DNA from: Andreprevotia sp. IGB-42
GTDB taxonomy: Bacteria; Pseudomonadota; Gammaproteobacteria; Burkholderiales; Chitinibacteraceae
DNA: 64,000 nt
Direction: 5' to 3'
Assembly: GCF_009848685.1 (NCBI RefSeq)
Contig: NZ_WXTX01000008.1
Location: 158,939-222,938, forward strand
Position numbers and translations under genes: made by a program. Below the pieces are notes generated by a model. That model searched no databases. It was given only the letters and a program-made list of their open reading frames with translations, and was not told the origin of the DNA. This document shows, piece after piece, positions 1 to 9,886 of this stretch. How positions within the stretch are numbered: the first letter of the stretch is position 1; every line of letters starts with the position of its first letter.

Positions 1-5
1 CTCCT

Positions 6-692
6 TTGCTACGTACTGAAAACCTGGGCAAGCACGTGGTGGTTGCCGATGGTGAACTGGACATCCTGGCCGGCGTATCGTTCAGCCTGGCCCCCGGCAG
101 CAGCCTTGCCATCGTTGGTGCATCCGGCTCGGGCAAATCCACGTTGCTGGCCTTGCTAGCCGGGCTCGATACCCCGTCACGCGGTGAAGTGTGGCTGGCT
201 GGCGAGGCGTTGTCCAAACAGGATGAAGATGGCCGCGCCCGTTTGCGTGCCCGCTATGCCGGTTTCGTGTTCCAGTCGTTCCAGTTGCTGCCCGAGCTGA
301 CCGCGCTGGAGAACGTGATGCTGCCGCTGGAGCTGCATGCGGGCAAAGGCCAGCCGCGCAAGGCGCTGGAGGCCACCGCGCGCGAATGGCTGCAGCGTGT
401 GGGGCTGGCCAGCCGTGTGGATCACACGCCGCGTACGCTGTCGGGCGGCGAGCAGCAGCGGGTGGCATTGGCGCGCGCGTTTGCCGCCAGGCCGCAATTG
501 CTGTTTGCCGATGAGCCGACCGGCAGCCTGGATACCCACACCGGCGAGCAGGTGGCTGATCTGCTGTTCGAGCTGAACCGCGAAACCGGGACCACGCTGG
601 TGCTGGTTACCCACGACAACCAGTTGGCTGCACGCTGCGGGGCAAGGCTGCGGCTGGCCGCCGGCCGCGTCACCGAACAGGAAAACCTGTGA
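6..692 (+). CDS. ybbA: ABC transporter ATP-binding protein, YbbA-type (5' end possibly cut)
   Basis: This is the cytoplasmic ATPase of a two-gene ABC system. All nucleotide-binding motifs are visible: Walker [10 protein letters not shown] near residue 38, Q-loop region [17 protein letters not shown], signature LSGGEQQR, Walker [13 protein letters not shown] and the H-loop VTHD. The 228-residue length matches E. coli YbbA as I recall it, and the protein is of the LolD/MacB-like class. The only start inside the window is a TTG at base 6, five bases from the edge, so the true start may lie upstream. The gene runs directly into the permease gene with a one-base TGATG overlap, implying translational coupling. 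The exported substrate is unknown; family members move lipids, lipoproteins or peptides out of the inner membrane. Confidence 0.9.
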   Translation: MLRTENLGKHVVVADGELDILAGVSFSLAPGSSLAIVGASGSGKSTLLALLAGLDTPSRGEVWLAGEALSKQDEDGRARLRARYAGFVFQSFQLLPELTALENVMLPLELHAGKGQPRKALEATAREWLQRVGLASRVDHTPRTLSGGEQQRVALARAFAARPQLLFADEPTGSLDTHTGEQVADLLFELNRETGTTLVLVTHDNQLAARCGARLRLAAGRVTEQENL

Positions 693-3163
693 TGCTGGCG
701 CTCAGGCAGTTCTTGCGCGGGCTGCGCGCCGGCCACTACCGCACCTTGCTGGCCGCATTGATCGTCACCATTGCCGCGCTCACCGCGGTGGGCCTGTTTG
801 CCGAGCGCATGTCGCGGCTGATGAATACCGAATCCAACAACCTGCTGGCGGCCGATGCCGTACTGACGGCCGATCATGCAATACCTGCCGCCACCGTGGC
901 AACGTCCGAACAGCGCGGGTTGCAGCTGGCGCATATTGCCGCGTTCCCCAGCATGGCGGGCGCGGGCGATGCCGCCGTGCTGGCCAGCGTGAAGGCGGTG
1001 GCCGGGCCATACCCGTTACGCGGCAAGCTGGTATTGAGCGTGCCGGGCGCCGGTGGCGCGGTGCGGTCCATCAATGCATCCGGCCCGCCGCCTGCCGCAC
1101 AGGTATGGCTGGACCCACGCTTGGCAACGCGGCTGCAACTGAAAGTGGGCGATAGCCTGCGGCTGGGCAGCAGCAACTTCACCGTGGCCGCGCTGATCGA
1201 CAAGGAGCCGGATGCGGCAGTGGATTTTGCCAGCCTGCAGCCGCGGCTGATCATGAACGCTGCAGACTTGCCGGCCACCGGGCTGATCGGCTTTGGCAGC
1301 CGGGTGAAATACCGTTTGCTGGCGGCCGGCAAGCCGCAGGATGTTGCTGCGTGGAAGAAAGCGATTACACCCCGGCTGGGCCGCGGCGAGCGGCTGGAAG
1401 ACGTGCGCGAGGCACAGCCGCAGGTAAAGGTGGCGCTGGAGCGGGCAGAGAGCTTCCTGCGGCTGGTTACGCTGCTGGCTGCCACGCTCTCCGCCGTGGC
1501 CATCCTGCTGGCTGCGCGCCGCCATGCCAGCAGCCGGGCCGATGCGGTGGCGCTGTTCGTCACGCTGGGTGCCAATCGCCGGCAAATCCGCACTTTGTTG
1601 CTGGGCGAGCTGCTGTTGCTGTTCTTTACTGCTGCGCTGGCTGGCGGGGCGGTGGGCTGGGGCGCGCAGGAGATCCTGGCGTGGGCCATCCGCGATCAGT
1701 TGCCGTCGGCGCTATCCAGCGGTACGGCGCTGCCGTGGCTATCCGCCAGCCTGTTCGGATTTGTGCTGCTGGTGGGGGTGGCCGGGCCGTCGTTGCTGCA
1801 ACTGGCCGCCACGCCACCGCTGAAGGTGTTGCGGCGCGAGCTGATGGCGCCACCGCGGCTGTGGCTATCGCTGCTGCTGTCCGGCGGTGCCGCGCTGGCG
1901 CTGTTGTGGTGGGTGGCCGGCACGCTGCAGCTGGCCGCATTGGTGGCCGGCGGTATCGTCGCTGCCTTGCTGGTTGCCGGGGTGATCGGCTGGTTGCTGG
2001 TAAGGGCATGGGCCAGCTTCGCGCAGGACTTTGCCGCGCGCATCGCCGTACGGCAGTTGCTGCGCCGGCGCTGGCTGGCCGCCGCCCAGCTGGCGGCGCT
2101 GACCGTGGGTTTGCTGGGTGTGTGGCTGCTGACCTCGGTAGAAGGTGATTTGCTGTCTGCGTGGCAAAACAAGCTGCCGGCCAATGCGCCCAACCAGTTT
2201 GCCATCAACATCCAGCCGGATCAGGCGCAGGATTTCAAGGCCGCGCTGCAAGGCATGGGTGTGGAGGCACCGGTATTGCAGCCGATGATACGCGGCCGCT
2301 GGGTGGCATTGAATGGCAAGCCCATCCTGGCCGAGCATTTTGCCGAGGATCGCGCACGCCGGCTGTCCGAGCGGGAATTCAATCTGTCGTGGGGTGAGGC
2401 ATTGCGTGCGGACAATCGCTTGACTGCCGGCGTGCCATTGAAGGCCAGCGAACCCGGTTTCTCGGTGGAAAGCGGGCTGGCAGAAACCCTGGGCATCAAG
2501 CTGGGTGACCGGCTGGATTTCGACGTGGCCGGCACACTCGTCAGCGCCAAGGTGGTCAACCTGCGCCAGGTGGATTGGGATTCGTTCCGGGTCAATTTCT
2601 TCGTGGTGGGCACCGCGGAATTGTTCAAGGATGCACCTACCAGCATGATCACCAGCTTCCATCTGCCATCCGGCAATGGCGAGCGCGTGGCCAAGTTGTC
2701 GCGGCAGTTCCCGAATATCACACTGATCGATGTGGGTGCGGTGCTGGCCGAGGTGCGCCGCGTGCTGAACCTGGTATCCGGCGCATTGCGGCTGGTGTTT
2801 GCATTCTGCCTGGCTGCCGGTATCACCGTGCTGCTGGCCGCACTGGAAACCACTGCGCCGGAGCGCCACCGCGAAATCGCCGTACTGCGCGCACTGGGTG
2901 CCACGCGCGGGCAGATCGGCGCAATCCTGTGGCGGGAAGGCGCCGCCATCGGCGCATCGGCAGGCCTCGTGGCCGGCGTGGCCGCCAGCATCTGCGGCTG
3001 GGCCATCGGCAAATACGTGCTGGAATTACCGGTTGCCATCAACTGGTTGCTGCCGGTGTACAGCACGCTGACCGGCCTGGCGCTGGCAGCATTGGTCACT
3101 GCATGGGAGCGCAGGCGTCTGGCCCGTGCCACCGCGCTGGAGCTGATCCGCGATCCGGGTTGA
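692..3163 (+). CDS. ybbP: ABC transporter permease, YbbP-type (FtsX-like)
   Basis: A large membrane protein of 823 residues and the permease partner of the preceding ATPase. It has an N-terminal membrane anchor followed by a long periplasmic segment, a central block of hydrophobic helices around residues 245-480, a second periplasmic segment, and three C-terminal helices. Those C-terminal helices carry the FtsX signature [18 protein letters not shown]. This duplicated-FtsX layout and size are typical of YbbP and related lysophospholipase L1/YbbO-linked permeases. ATG at 692 is preferred over the in-frame GTG at 689 because it overlaps the upstream stop by one base. No other transport component is adjacent. 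A strong hairpin terminator follows. Confidence 0.9.
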   Translation: MLALRQFLRGLRAGHYRTLLAALIVTIAALTAVGLFAERMSRLMNTESNNLLAADAVLTADHAIPAATVATSEQRGLQLAHIAAFPSMAGAGDAAVLASVKAVAGPYPLRGKLVLSVPGAGGAVRSINASGPPPAAQVWLDPRLATRLQLKVGDSLRLGSSNFTVAALIDKEPDAAVDFASLQPRLIMNAADLPATGLIGFGSRVKYRLLAAGKPQDVAAWKKAITPRLGRGERLEDVREAQPQVKVALERAESFLRLVTLLAATLSAVAILLAARRHASSRADAVALFVTLGANRRQIRTLLLGELLLLFFTAALAGGAVGWGAQEILAWAIRDQLPSALSSGTALPWLSASLFGFVLLVGVAGPSLLQLAATPPLKVLRRELMAPPRLWLSLLLSGGAALALLWWVAGTLQLAALVAGGIVAALLVAGVIGWLLVRAWASFAQDFAARIAVRQLLRRRWLAAAQLAALTVGLLGVWLLTSVEGDLLSAWQNKLPANAPNQFAINIQPDQAQDFKAALQGMGVEAPVLQPMIRGRWVALNGKPILAEHFAEDRARRLSEREFNLSWGEALRADNRLTAGVPLKASEPGFSVESGLAETLGIKLGDRLDFDVAGTLVSAKVVNLRQVDWDSFRVNFFVVGTAELFKDAPTSMITSFHLPSGNGERVAKLSRQFPNITLIDVGAVLAEVRRVLNLVSGALRLVFAFCLAAGITVLLAALETTAPERHREIAVLRALGATRGQIGAILWREGAAIGASAGLVAGVAASICGWAIGKYVLELPVAINWLLPVYSTLTGLALAALVTAWERRRLARATALELIRDPG

Positions 3164-3192
3164 GTGCGTGGCGATTTGCCAGCGGGCATGAA

Positions 3193-3229
3193 AAAACGGC
3201 CACCAGTGCAACAGACTGGTGGCCGTTTT
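3193..3229. terminator. Bidirectional intrinsic terminator
   Basis: A 15-bp perfect stem (AAAACGGCCACCAGT and its complement) with a 7-nt loop is flanked by A-rich and T-rich tracts. It lies between the convergent ybbP and BCCT genes and can serve both strands. Confidence 0.88.
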
Positions 3230-3261
3230 GCATGCCAACCCGGAATCAATCAGTGATGGCG

Positions 3262-4797
3262 TTAGTCGCCCAGCGTGGGCTCCCGCGTCAGCATCGCATC
3301 TACCGCGTGGCGGCGGGCTTTTTCCTTGCGCTCCAGCACGCGCTCGTCTTCTGCCAGTGCCTTGTACAGCGCCACGCACAGCCCCACCATGATCAGCGCA
3401 AACGGCAGTGCCGCCACGATGGAAAGCGTCTGTAGTGCCTTCAGGCCGCCGCTGAACAGCAGCACGATAGCCATGGCGCCAATCACCAGGCCCCACACCA
3501 GCTTGATCCAGGCCGGCGGGTTCTGCTTGCCGCGGGTGGATTGCATGGCCAGCACCAGGTTGGCGGAATCGGCCGAGGTGACAAAGAAGCTCACGATCAG
3601 CAGCAATGCCAGGATCGACAAGGTCTTGGCCAGCGGCAACGCTTCCAGCATGGCAAACAGTGTCTTGGAATAATCCTGCGTGTGCACGGCCAGCAGGTTC
3701 ACGCCTTCCAGCAATTGCTGGTGGATGGCGGCGCCACCAAAGGCGGAGAACCACAGGAAGCTCACCAGGCTGGGCGCCAGCAGTACACCGACGATAAACT
3801 CGCGGATGGTACGGCCCTTGGAAACACGTGCAATGAACAAGCCCACGAACGGTGCCCAGGTAATCCACCATGCCCAGTAGAACAGCGTCCAGTCCGCCAC
3901 CCACGAGCCCTTGCTGAAGGGGGTAAGGCGCAGGCTCATGTACGACAGGTTGTCGATATAGCCACCCAGCGTGGTGGTGAACGATTCAAAAATGAACAGC
4001 GTGGGCCCCAGCACGATTACTGCGGTCAGCAGCAGCAAGGCAATGGCCACATTCAGGTTGGACAGCCACTTGACGCCGCGCCCCACCCCCGTCATCGAGG
4101 AAATCAACGCCATCCCCATGGCTACCACGATGATGGCAACGTGCAGCGCATCGCTATCGGGCACGCCCAGCGTATGCACCAGGCCGCCGGCAATCTGCAG
4201 CGTGCCCAGGCCCAGCGAGGTGACCACACCGCAGGCGGTGGCAATGATGGAAAGGATATCCACCACCTTGCCGAACACGCCATCGACATGCTTGCCCAGC
4301 CAGGGGCGGAAAGCCTCGGAAACCAGTGATGGCAATTTGCGGTTGAAGCTGAAATAGGCAATGGTCAGGCCCATCACGCTATAGATGGCCCAAGGGTGCA
4401 GGCCCCAGTGGAAGAAGGTATAGCGCAATGCAATGCGCGCGGCATCTGCGGTGAGCGGATCACCGGACGGCGGGGTGGCAAAGTGGGCCAGCGGTTCCGC
4501 CGCGCCCCAGAACACCAGGCCGATCCCCATACCAGCGGAGAACAGCATGGCAAACCAGCTGGTGCGGCTGAATTCCGGCTCGGCATCATCGCCGCCCAGG
4601 CGGATCTTGCCGAAGCGCCCGAATGCCAGGTAAACGGCAAACACCAGAAAGCCAAAAACGGCCAGCAGATAGAACCAGCCAAAACCGCCGATGGTGGCAG
4701 ACAGCATCATCTGCGTGATGGCGGTCATCGAGGCGGGGGCGATCACCCCCCAGAGGACAAAACCGATTGCAATCGCAAGTGAGATGGCAAAAACCAT
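3262..4797 (-). CDS. BCCT family betaine/carnitine/choline transporter
   Basis: A 511-residue inner-membrane protein with about twelve hydrophobic helices. It contains the BCCT hallmark GMGIGLVFWGAAEPL near residue 90 and the Trp-rich box WTLFYWAWWITWAPFVG near residue 300, which in this family lines the trimethylammonium-binding site. BCCT carriers import glycine betaine, choline or carnitine, driven by Na+ or H+, usually for osmoprotection or catabolism. The C-terminal tail is short and charged, so strong osmosensing as in BetP is not obvious. The ATG at 4797 is preceded by GAGGGG at good spacing. The gene stands alone, with no betaine catabolic genes nearby, so the substrate is not settled. 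Confidence 0.93.
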   Translation of the reverse strand: MVFAISLAIAIGFVLWGVIAPASMTAITQMMLSATIGGFGWFYLLAVFGFLVFAVYLAFGRFGKIRLGGDDAEPEFSRTSWFAMLFSAGMGIGLVFWGAAEPLAHFATPPSGDPLTADAARIALRYTFFHWGLHPWAIYSVMGLTIAYFSFNRKLPSLVSEAFRPWLGKHVDGVFGKVVDILSIIATACGVVTSLGLGTLQIAGGLVHTLGVPDSDALHVAIIVVAMGMALISSMTGVGRGVKWLSNLNVAIALLLLTAVIVLGPTLFIFESFTTTLGGYIDNLSYMSLRLTPFSKGSWVADWTLFYWAWWITWAPFVGLFIARVSKGRTIREFIVGVLLAPSLVSFLWFSAFGGAAIHQQLLEGVNLLAVHTQDYSKTLFAMLEALPLAKTLSILALLLIVSFFVTSADSANLVLAMQSTRGKQNPPAWIKLVWGLVIGAMAIVLLFSGGLKALQTLSIVAALPFALIMVGLCVALYKALAEDERVLERKEKARRHAVDAMLTREPTLGD

Positions 4798-4826
4798 GCA
4801 AACCCCTCTTTATGCTTGAGGCATGA

Positions 4827-4861
4827 ATTATAAGCGATTGATTTTGCACGCTTTGTGTCAA
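4827..4861 (-). promoter_or_regulatory. Putative promoter elements for the BCCT gene
   Basis: On the minus strand a perfect TATAAT (plus 4827-4832) lies about 30 bases before the start codon and a perfect TTGACA lies at plus 4856-4861. The gap between them is 23 bp, too long for a normal sigma-70 pair. Either only the -10 is used with another -35, or spacing is part of the control. Confidence 0.4.
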
Positions 4862-4950
4862 ATGGCAATATGGCCGCGTGAACATTGCCTTGCATTGCTC
4901 GTGAGTGGCCGTTTGCCCTGCCAGATTGCAGCGCCGTGCTGCAAACAATC

Positions 4951-6123
4951 TCACAAGTCGCTTTGCAGTGGTGGCCCCACATAACGCGCGCGTGGCCTGA
5001 TCAGGCGTGCGGCCTGCGCTTGTTCCATTGCATGTGCCAGCCAGCCCACGCAGCGTGCAAGCACAAAGAGCAGCATAGGTGCGTCTGGTGGCAGATCATG
5101 AATGCGCGCCAGTGCCGCCAGGGCGAAATCGATATTGGGACGTTCACCAACCAGCCGATCTGCATCTTGGGCCAGCGCCGCATAAATCGGCGGAAGTGTG
5201 AGTGCGTCCAGCAAGATGACCGCTCGGGGATCCCCATCCGGGTAGAGCCGATGCCCGAAACCCGGCAGCCCCTGACCTTGCCGCAGCCAGCGCGTTAGCG
5301 CCGCTGGCTTTTCCTCGTGGTTGATCGCCTCCAGCAGGCGGGTGATCGCCAGTGAGGCGCTGCCATGCAAAGGGCCGCTGGCAGCGGCCAAGCCAGCCAG
5401 AACCCCGGCAGAAAGACTGGCCCCTGTGGAAATGGCAACCCGAGTGGCAAAGGTGGATGCATTCAGCTCGTGATCCGCCAGCAAGACCAGCGCGCATCGT
5501 ATTGCTGCGCTTGCATTTGGGCGCTGCCAACGTCGGGCGATCCAGCCGGCCAGATCTGGTGTGTCGATATCCGGTGTCGATTGTAGAACGGCACAGAACA
5601 AGGTCAGCAATACGTGCGGTGCTTCCAGACGCAGCGCCGCAGATGCCCGGCCGTACGACGGCAGGTCGCTGGCGCTGCGCATCGCCATGGCCGTCATGGC
5701 GCGGCATAAGGCGTCGGGCTCGGGCCGTGCAGCTGCCGCTACACATTCTGCCGGAAGTGGCGCTGATACAGCGATGGTGCCCCCACCCCATAGCAGGCTG
5801 GCAACGTATTCCAGATCGTGATCGGCAGCGAGCTTGACGGCATTCTGGCCACGAAACCACAGGCATCCCTGTGCCACAGTGGAAATGGCCGAGGGGAGGA
5901 CAGGATCGCCCCAGTCGATTGCATCTGCTGCAACCTTTTCCACTTTACGCCTGCCGGCGCTGCCACCAGCCAGTTGCGCGACGTCGTCATGAAAATACAG
6001 GCTGCGCCGGGGATCAGCCGGATCTGCTTTGGCGCGGATTTTGCCGCGGCTGACATTGGCGTAGAGGGTTTGCGCTTTTACATCCAGCATTGCCAGCGCT
6101 TCTGCAGTAGAAATCCACGCCAT
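4951..6123 (-). CDS. Citrate synthase family protein with N-terminal helix-turn-helix
   Basis: A 390-residue protein with two parts. Residues 1-60 (starting WISTAEALAMLDVKAQTLYA) resemble a MerR/excisionase-type winged helix-turn-helix. Residues from about 75 onward are a citrate synthase fold. Active-site blocks are present: DHELNASTF, GPLHGSA, GFGHRLYP followed by DPRA, PNIDF with the catalytic-type Asp, and the terminal RPRARY that binds carboxylate. It should condense acetyl-CoA or propionyl-CoA with oxaloacetate, or a related reaction; the true substrate cannot be read. The gene is divergent to a second citrate-synthase-family gene across about 100 bp that carries three palindromes. The added DNA-binding domain suggests it may also act at that promoter, which is inference. 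Confidence 0.85.
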   Translation of the reverse strand: MAWISTAEALAMLDVKAQTLYANVSRGKIRAKADPADPRRSLYFHDDVAQLAGGSAGRRKVEKVAADAIDWGDPVLPSAISTVAQGCLWFRGQNAVKLAADHDLEYVASLLWGGGTIAVSAPLPAECVAAAARPEPDALCRAMTAMAMRSASDLPSYGRASAALRLEAPHVLLTLFCAVLQSTPDIDTPDLAGWIARRWQRPNASAAIRCALVLLADHELNASTFATRVAISTGASLSAGVLAGLAAASGPLHGSASLAITRLLEAINHEEKPAALTRWLRQGQGLPGFGHRLYPDGDPRAVILLDALTLPPIYAALAQDADRLVGERPNIDFALAALARIHDLPPDAPMLLFVLARCVGWLAHAMEQAQAARLIRPRARYVGPPLQSDL

Positions 6124-6137
6124 ATCCGGCCTTTATG

Positions 6138-6203
6138 TTGATGGTTTTCATCAAGATTGACGTCAATATTAAACCGCTCAGAATGGCTTGGCGAACGGTT
6201 CGC
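6138..6203. promoter_or_regulatory. Palindrome cluster between divergent citrate synthase genes
   Basis: Three dyads are packed into the 101-bp intergenic region. They are TTGATG-5nt-CATCAA (6138-6154), the perfect 12-bp palindrome ATTGACGTCAAT (6156-6167) and GCGAAC-1nt-GTTCGC (6191-6203). They lie where both promoters must be, so they are candidate operators for the HTH-citrate synthase or another regulator. The bound protein is unknown. Confidence 0.55.
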
Positions 6204-6224
6204 AAGTTCATTGGAGAGCATGCA

Positions 6225-7313
6225 ATGGGTCTGGATGATGTAATCGCCGCTGAGACGGCATTATCGGAAGTAGACGGGGAGCGGGGCACGCTGATCATTG
6301 CAGGCCGCAGCCTGGAAGACCTGGCGACAACGGGGACTTTTGAGCAGGTGGCCGCGCTGTTGCTGGCGGGGTTATTCGATGCGTTGCCTGAAGATGACGT
6401 GTTTGCCGATGCATTGGGACAGGCACGCCTCCAGGTATTCGAGCAACTACTTGTGGTGGACGCAACCTTGCTGCATCTGGATCCGGCCAACGCAATGTGC
6501 GCGCTGGTTGCACGCATTGGCGACGGCGAAGATCTGGATACTGCGCTGCGTTTGATCGCCGCACCAGCCGTGTTCACGTCCGGGTTGATCCGCTTGCGCA
6601 AGGGGCTGCCACCGCAGGCCCCTGATGCCAGCCTCGGACACGCTGCCGACATGCTGCGCATGGCTGGTCTGCCCAATACGCTGGCACGCGCCCGTGCGCT
6701 GGATCGTTATCTGATAACGGTATCTGATCATGGCCTCAATGCGTCAACCTTTGCCGCGCGCGTTGTTGCGTCCACTCGCGCCGGTCTCACCTGCGCCACC
6801 CTTGCGGGTATCGGTGCATTGAAAGGCCCTCTGCATGGCGGTGCGCCTGGCCCGGTGCTGGATATGATCGACGCCATCGGCCACCCCGAATACGCCGTTG
6901 CCTGGCTGGAGGCCGCAGTGCTGCAAGGGCAGCGGCTGATGGGGTTCGGTCACCGCATTTACCGGGTGCGTGATCCGCGGGCTGATGCACTCAAGGCTGC
7001 ACTCGGCGCGCTGGTTGCCGACGACGATTTGCCTTCCCCGCGCCTGGCATTGGCTGAAGCCGTCGAAGTTGCCGCAATCGAGGTATTGCAGCGGCTCAAG
7101 CCGGGGCGGCCATTACAGACCAATGTCGAGTTCTATACCGCCTTGTTGCTGGATATGCTGGGATTTGACCGTGGTTTGTTCACTTGCGTGTTTGCCAGCG
7201 GCAGGGTTGCAGGCTGGATTGCGCATGCCAAGGAGCAGGTGCTGCATGGCCGGCTGATCCGTCCCCAATCGCGTTATATCGGCGTCAGGCCAGCCATCGG
7301 CCTGCCCGCATGA
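6225..7313 (+). CDS. Citrate synthase / methylcitrate synthase family protein
   Basis: A 362-residue citrate synthase homologue without the HTH. Family blocks are intact: SDHGLNASTF, LKGPLHGGAPG, LMGFGHRIYRVRDPRA, GWIAHAKEQ and the final RPQSRYIG. At the position where classical enzymes have catalytic Asp (PNVDF) this protein reads TNVEF, so Glu replaces Asp, as I recall for the citrate synthase 2 branch. ATG at 6225 is chosen because GGAGA lies 8 bases upstream and the fold begins just after it; an in-frame ATG at 6135 would add an unrelated leader through the operator region. The divergent partner at 4951-6123 is a paralogue. The two may form a heteromeric enzyme or act on different acyl-CoAs; this is inference. 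Confidence 0.87.
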   Translation: MGLDDVIAAETALSEVDGERGTLIIAGRSLEDLATTGTFEQVAALLLAGLFDALPEDDVFADALGQARLQVFEQLLVVDATLLHLDPANAMCALVARIGDGEDLDTALRLIAAPAVFTSGLIRLRKGLPPQAPDASLGHAADMLRMAGLPNTLARARALDRYLITVSDHGLNASTFAARVVASTRAGLTCATLAGIGALKGPLHGGAPGPVLDMIDAIGHPEYAVAWLEAAVLQGQRLMGFGHRIYRVRDPRADALKAALGALVADDDLPSPRLALAEAVEVAAIEVLQRLKPGRPLQTNVEFYTALLLDMLGFDRGLFTCVFASGRVAGWIAHAKEQVLHGRLIRPQSRYIGVRPAIGLPA

Positions 7314-7459
7314 GGTGCAGCAGGAGCTGTAGCTGAAATATGGCTGGCGCTACCGCCTGATGGCAGTCTTGTGCTGATACGGTGGCGTCGGCCCGATTAT
7401 CGAAAGGTCTTGTTGACTGCGGGTTGTATGGCAATGCTTGGGCTTATTCGGATACGCCG

Positions 7460-9046
7460 TCACAACAACCGCGCCACCACATCCACAAACAGTATCTTCA
7501 CGATCGTCATGCCCGGGAAGATCATCGCGTAGCAGACGTCAGGCCGTTCGGTAGACGTTTGGCGGCTGGCGTACGCCAGGATGGCGGGGTTGCCGCAGGC
7601 ACCGGCAACGATGCCGGCAATCTCGTCATACGGCATGCGGTATACCCACAGGCCAAGAATCAGCACCGGCAGTACCAGTGCCACCAGGATGAGCGCCCCC
7701 AGCCCCAGCATCAGCAGGCCGGTATCCGATACGGTGGCGGCAAACTTGGGGCCGGACGACATGCCCACCTGCGCCAGGAACAGCGTGAGGCCCAGGTTGC
7801 GGATCACCAGGTTGGCGGAAAGCGGAATGCTCCAGTTCACGCTGCCGGTACGGCGTAGCTTGCCGAGGATCAGCGCCATGATCAGCACGCCGGAGAGGCC
7901 CAGCGCCAGCTTGCCCAGGCCCGGTAACGGAAACTGGATGGCGCCCAGCAAAAAGCCCAGCGCCATGCCCAGGCCGATGGAGATATAGCTGAGTTCGGCC
8001 GTACCCTTGATCGAATCACCAAAGTAATCCTGCAGTGCCCCGAAATCGCCGCGGTTGGCCAATAGGCCGATGCGGTCGCCGAACTCTAGGATCAGATCCG
8101 GGCGCGGCAGGATGTCGGTATCGCCGCGGCGCAGCTGGGCGATGATGGCGGCCTTGTTGCCGGGCAAACTCAGCTCACCCAATGTCTTGCCGGCCACACT
8201 GGCGCGGGAGACGAATACGCGCAGGTAGTCGATATCGCTGCGGTCGCGCATCATGCGGCCGGGGGCGGCCTCGCCCAGGAAGCTGCTGGCCTGCGCGAGC
8301 ATCTCCTTGCTGGGGCCGATGAACAGCAGTACGTCATCTTCCCCGATCAGCAGGTCAGGCGATGCTGGCTGGTTATGATGCGCAGTGCGCAGCGCCACTG
8401 GCTGCATGCCGGCGGGCAGTTCCGCGGTGACTTCGCCCAGTGTCTTGCCGAACAGCGCCGGGTTGCGCACGGCGATTTCCAGTACTTCGATGCCGGCAGT
8501 GGTGGCGATATCGATCCTGGGCTTGAGCAGCGTGAACACGATGTACAGAATCAAGATAGGCCCGGCCACGCCAAACGGGTAGGACACCGAGTAGCCCACC
8601 GCCGCGTCATCGTTGCCCAGGCTGACGATGGCGGCCTGCAACGCGGCCGTGCTGGTGCCGGAGCCGGCAAATAGCCCCAGCGCAAAACCGGGCTGCAAGC
8701 CCAGCCATTTCACGATCAGCAGGCTGACGATGCCGGCACTGGCCACCCCCGCCAGCGCCATGATGTTGGCGCGGCGGCCGGCCACGCTGGTCAGGCCGGC
8801 AAAGAACTGTTTGCCGTATTGCACCCCCACCGTATACAGGAACAACGCCAGCCCCAGCGAGCCCACCATGGGCGCTGGCGCAGATTTGGGGGCAAACCAG
8901 CCCACCACCAGTGCCACGAACAGCACCGCCCCCACCCCGAGCGAAAAGCCCTTGATGTTGAGCTCCCCCAGCAGCGAGCCGATGGCAATGGTGAGGAACA
9001 TCGCCATCAATGGCTGCTGTTCGAACAGGGTTCTGATCAGGTCCAC
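7460..9046 (-). CDS. AspT/YidE/YbjL-type membrane transporter with TrkA-C domains
   Basis: A 528-residue protein with two blocks of about five to six membrane helices separated by a soluble region. The soluble region contains two TrkA-C (RCK-C) modules, around residues 205-285 and 290-380, the second including LILEFGDRIGLL. This is the aspartate:alanine exchanger layout (AspT, YidE, YbjL), whose members exchange amino acids or dicarboxylates. GTG at 9046 is preferred because AAGGAG lies 7 bases upstream; the open frame continues 86 codons further but with no start signal and low-quality sequence. It stands alone and is divergent to the chitinase across 840 bp. Substrate unknown. Confidence 0.85.
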   Translation of the reverse strand: MDLIRTLFEQQPLMAMFLTIAIGSLLGELNIKGFSLGVGAVLFVALVVGWFAPKSAPAPMVGSLGLALFLYTVGVQYGKQFFAGLTSVAGRRANIMALAGVASAGIVSLLIVKWLGLQPGFALGLFAGSGTSTAALQAAIVSLGNDDAAVGYSVSYPFGVAGPILILYIVFTLLKPRIDIATTAGIEVLEIAVRNPALFGKTLGEVTAELPAGMQPVALRTAHHNQPASPDLLIGEDDVLLFIGPSKEMLAQASSFLGEAAPGRMMRDRSDIDYLRVFVSRASVAGKTLGELSLPGNKAAIIAQLRRGDTDILPRPDLILEFGDRIGLLANRGDFGALQDYFGDSIKGTAELSYISIGLGMALGFLLGAIQFPLPGLGKLALGLSGVLIMALILGKLRRTGSVNWSIPLSANLVIRNLGLTLFLAQVGMSSGPKFAATVSDTGLLMLGLGALILVALVLPVLILGLWVYRMPYDEIAGIVAGACGNPAILAYASRQTSTERPDVCYAMIFPGMTIVKILFVDVVARLL

Positions 9047-9886
9047 GGTGCATCTCCTTTTGATCTTTCTAGTACAGCTTGCGTTGCATGGCCCGATCAG
9101 ATGGCCTGTTTCATCTGCCAGCCACGGGGGCACGCACGCAGGTGGCCCCCGCTTTTGGGCGGTGCCAACAACCGGGCCAGTGGTGAGAAATCCGGAGGCA
9201 TTTGCCCGTGTGGTGCCATATCCGCACCCGGTCAGTACAAGCTGACAGCACAGCGCATGCTGGCCGGCTTGATAGGGCAAATTGGATGCTGCACCGCAAT
9301 GCACTGCCCGCCTTTACCTTCTTCAAACTTTGCGAGTGCTTGCATGAGCTTGGTGATTTCTTTGTCCTACTTTCTTCTGGTGTTGTCTTATTGAAATATT
9401 ATGTATTTCTGATGTGTGACATTCCGATCAAAAAGTTCCTGAAAACTGCAAGTCTGTACAAAAATGTTTTGTAGTTTTCCAACCGGAAAATGCCCGGTTT
9501 GCGTCACCGGCAGATACAACAGCAGGTGCTTTATATTGCAATGCAGCATGCATATTTTGGCTTATTTTGCCGTTGCTATCGCATGCTGATGACATTTTAT
9601 TGCGTTGCAATATCAGCTTGTTAGGGATTTCATGTAGTTCTTGTTACATGTGAAAACTGCCTGAAAACGCCAGATCAAGAAGTGATGATTTTCATGTCTT
9701 GACACGGCAAACCGCTCTGAGCAGTAATGAGCGCCATCGTGGCAAGAGCACCGGCTGCGATGCCTGGGCGGATATGCACTCAACAATGCTTTCTGTTTGC
9801 TGACTGCGTATTCCGCACCACTGGCGCAATGAGCTGGGCGCGCTGGAAACCACCCAAAAAAATGAAGATGGACGGAGAATTGAGCA
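9047..9886. other. Long intergenic region upstream of the chitinase
   Basis: 840 bp with no credible gene on either strand. Bases 9340-9700 are clearly AT-rich against the surrounding sequence. They hold several inverted repeats: AACCGG-7nt-CCGGTT (9481-9499), ATATTGCAA/TTGCAATAT (9533-9541 and 9605-9613), and AGCATGC/GCATGCT nested inside it (9545-9551 and 9581-9587). The region most likely carries the regulated promoters of the chitinase and, at its left end, of the transporter. Confidence 0.6.

Noticed and set aside
9047..9304. 86-codon upstream extension of the AspT/YidE-type transporter
   Set aside because: No start signal, unrelated composition; GTG at 9046 has a good AAGGAG.
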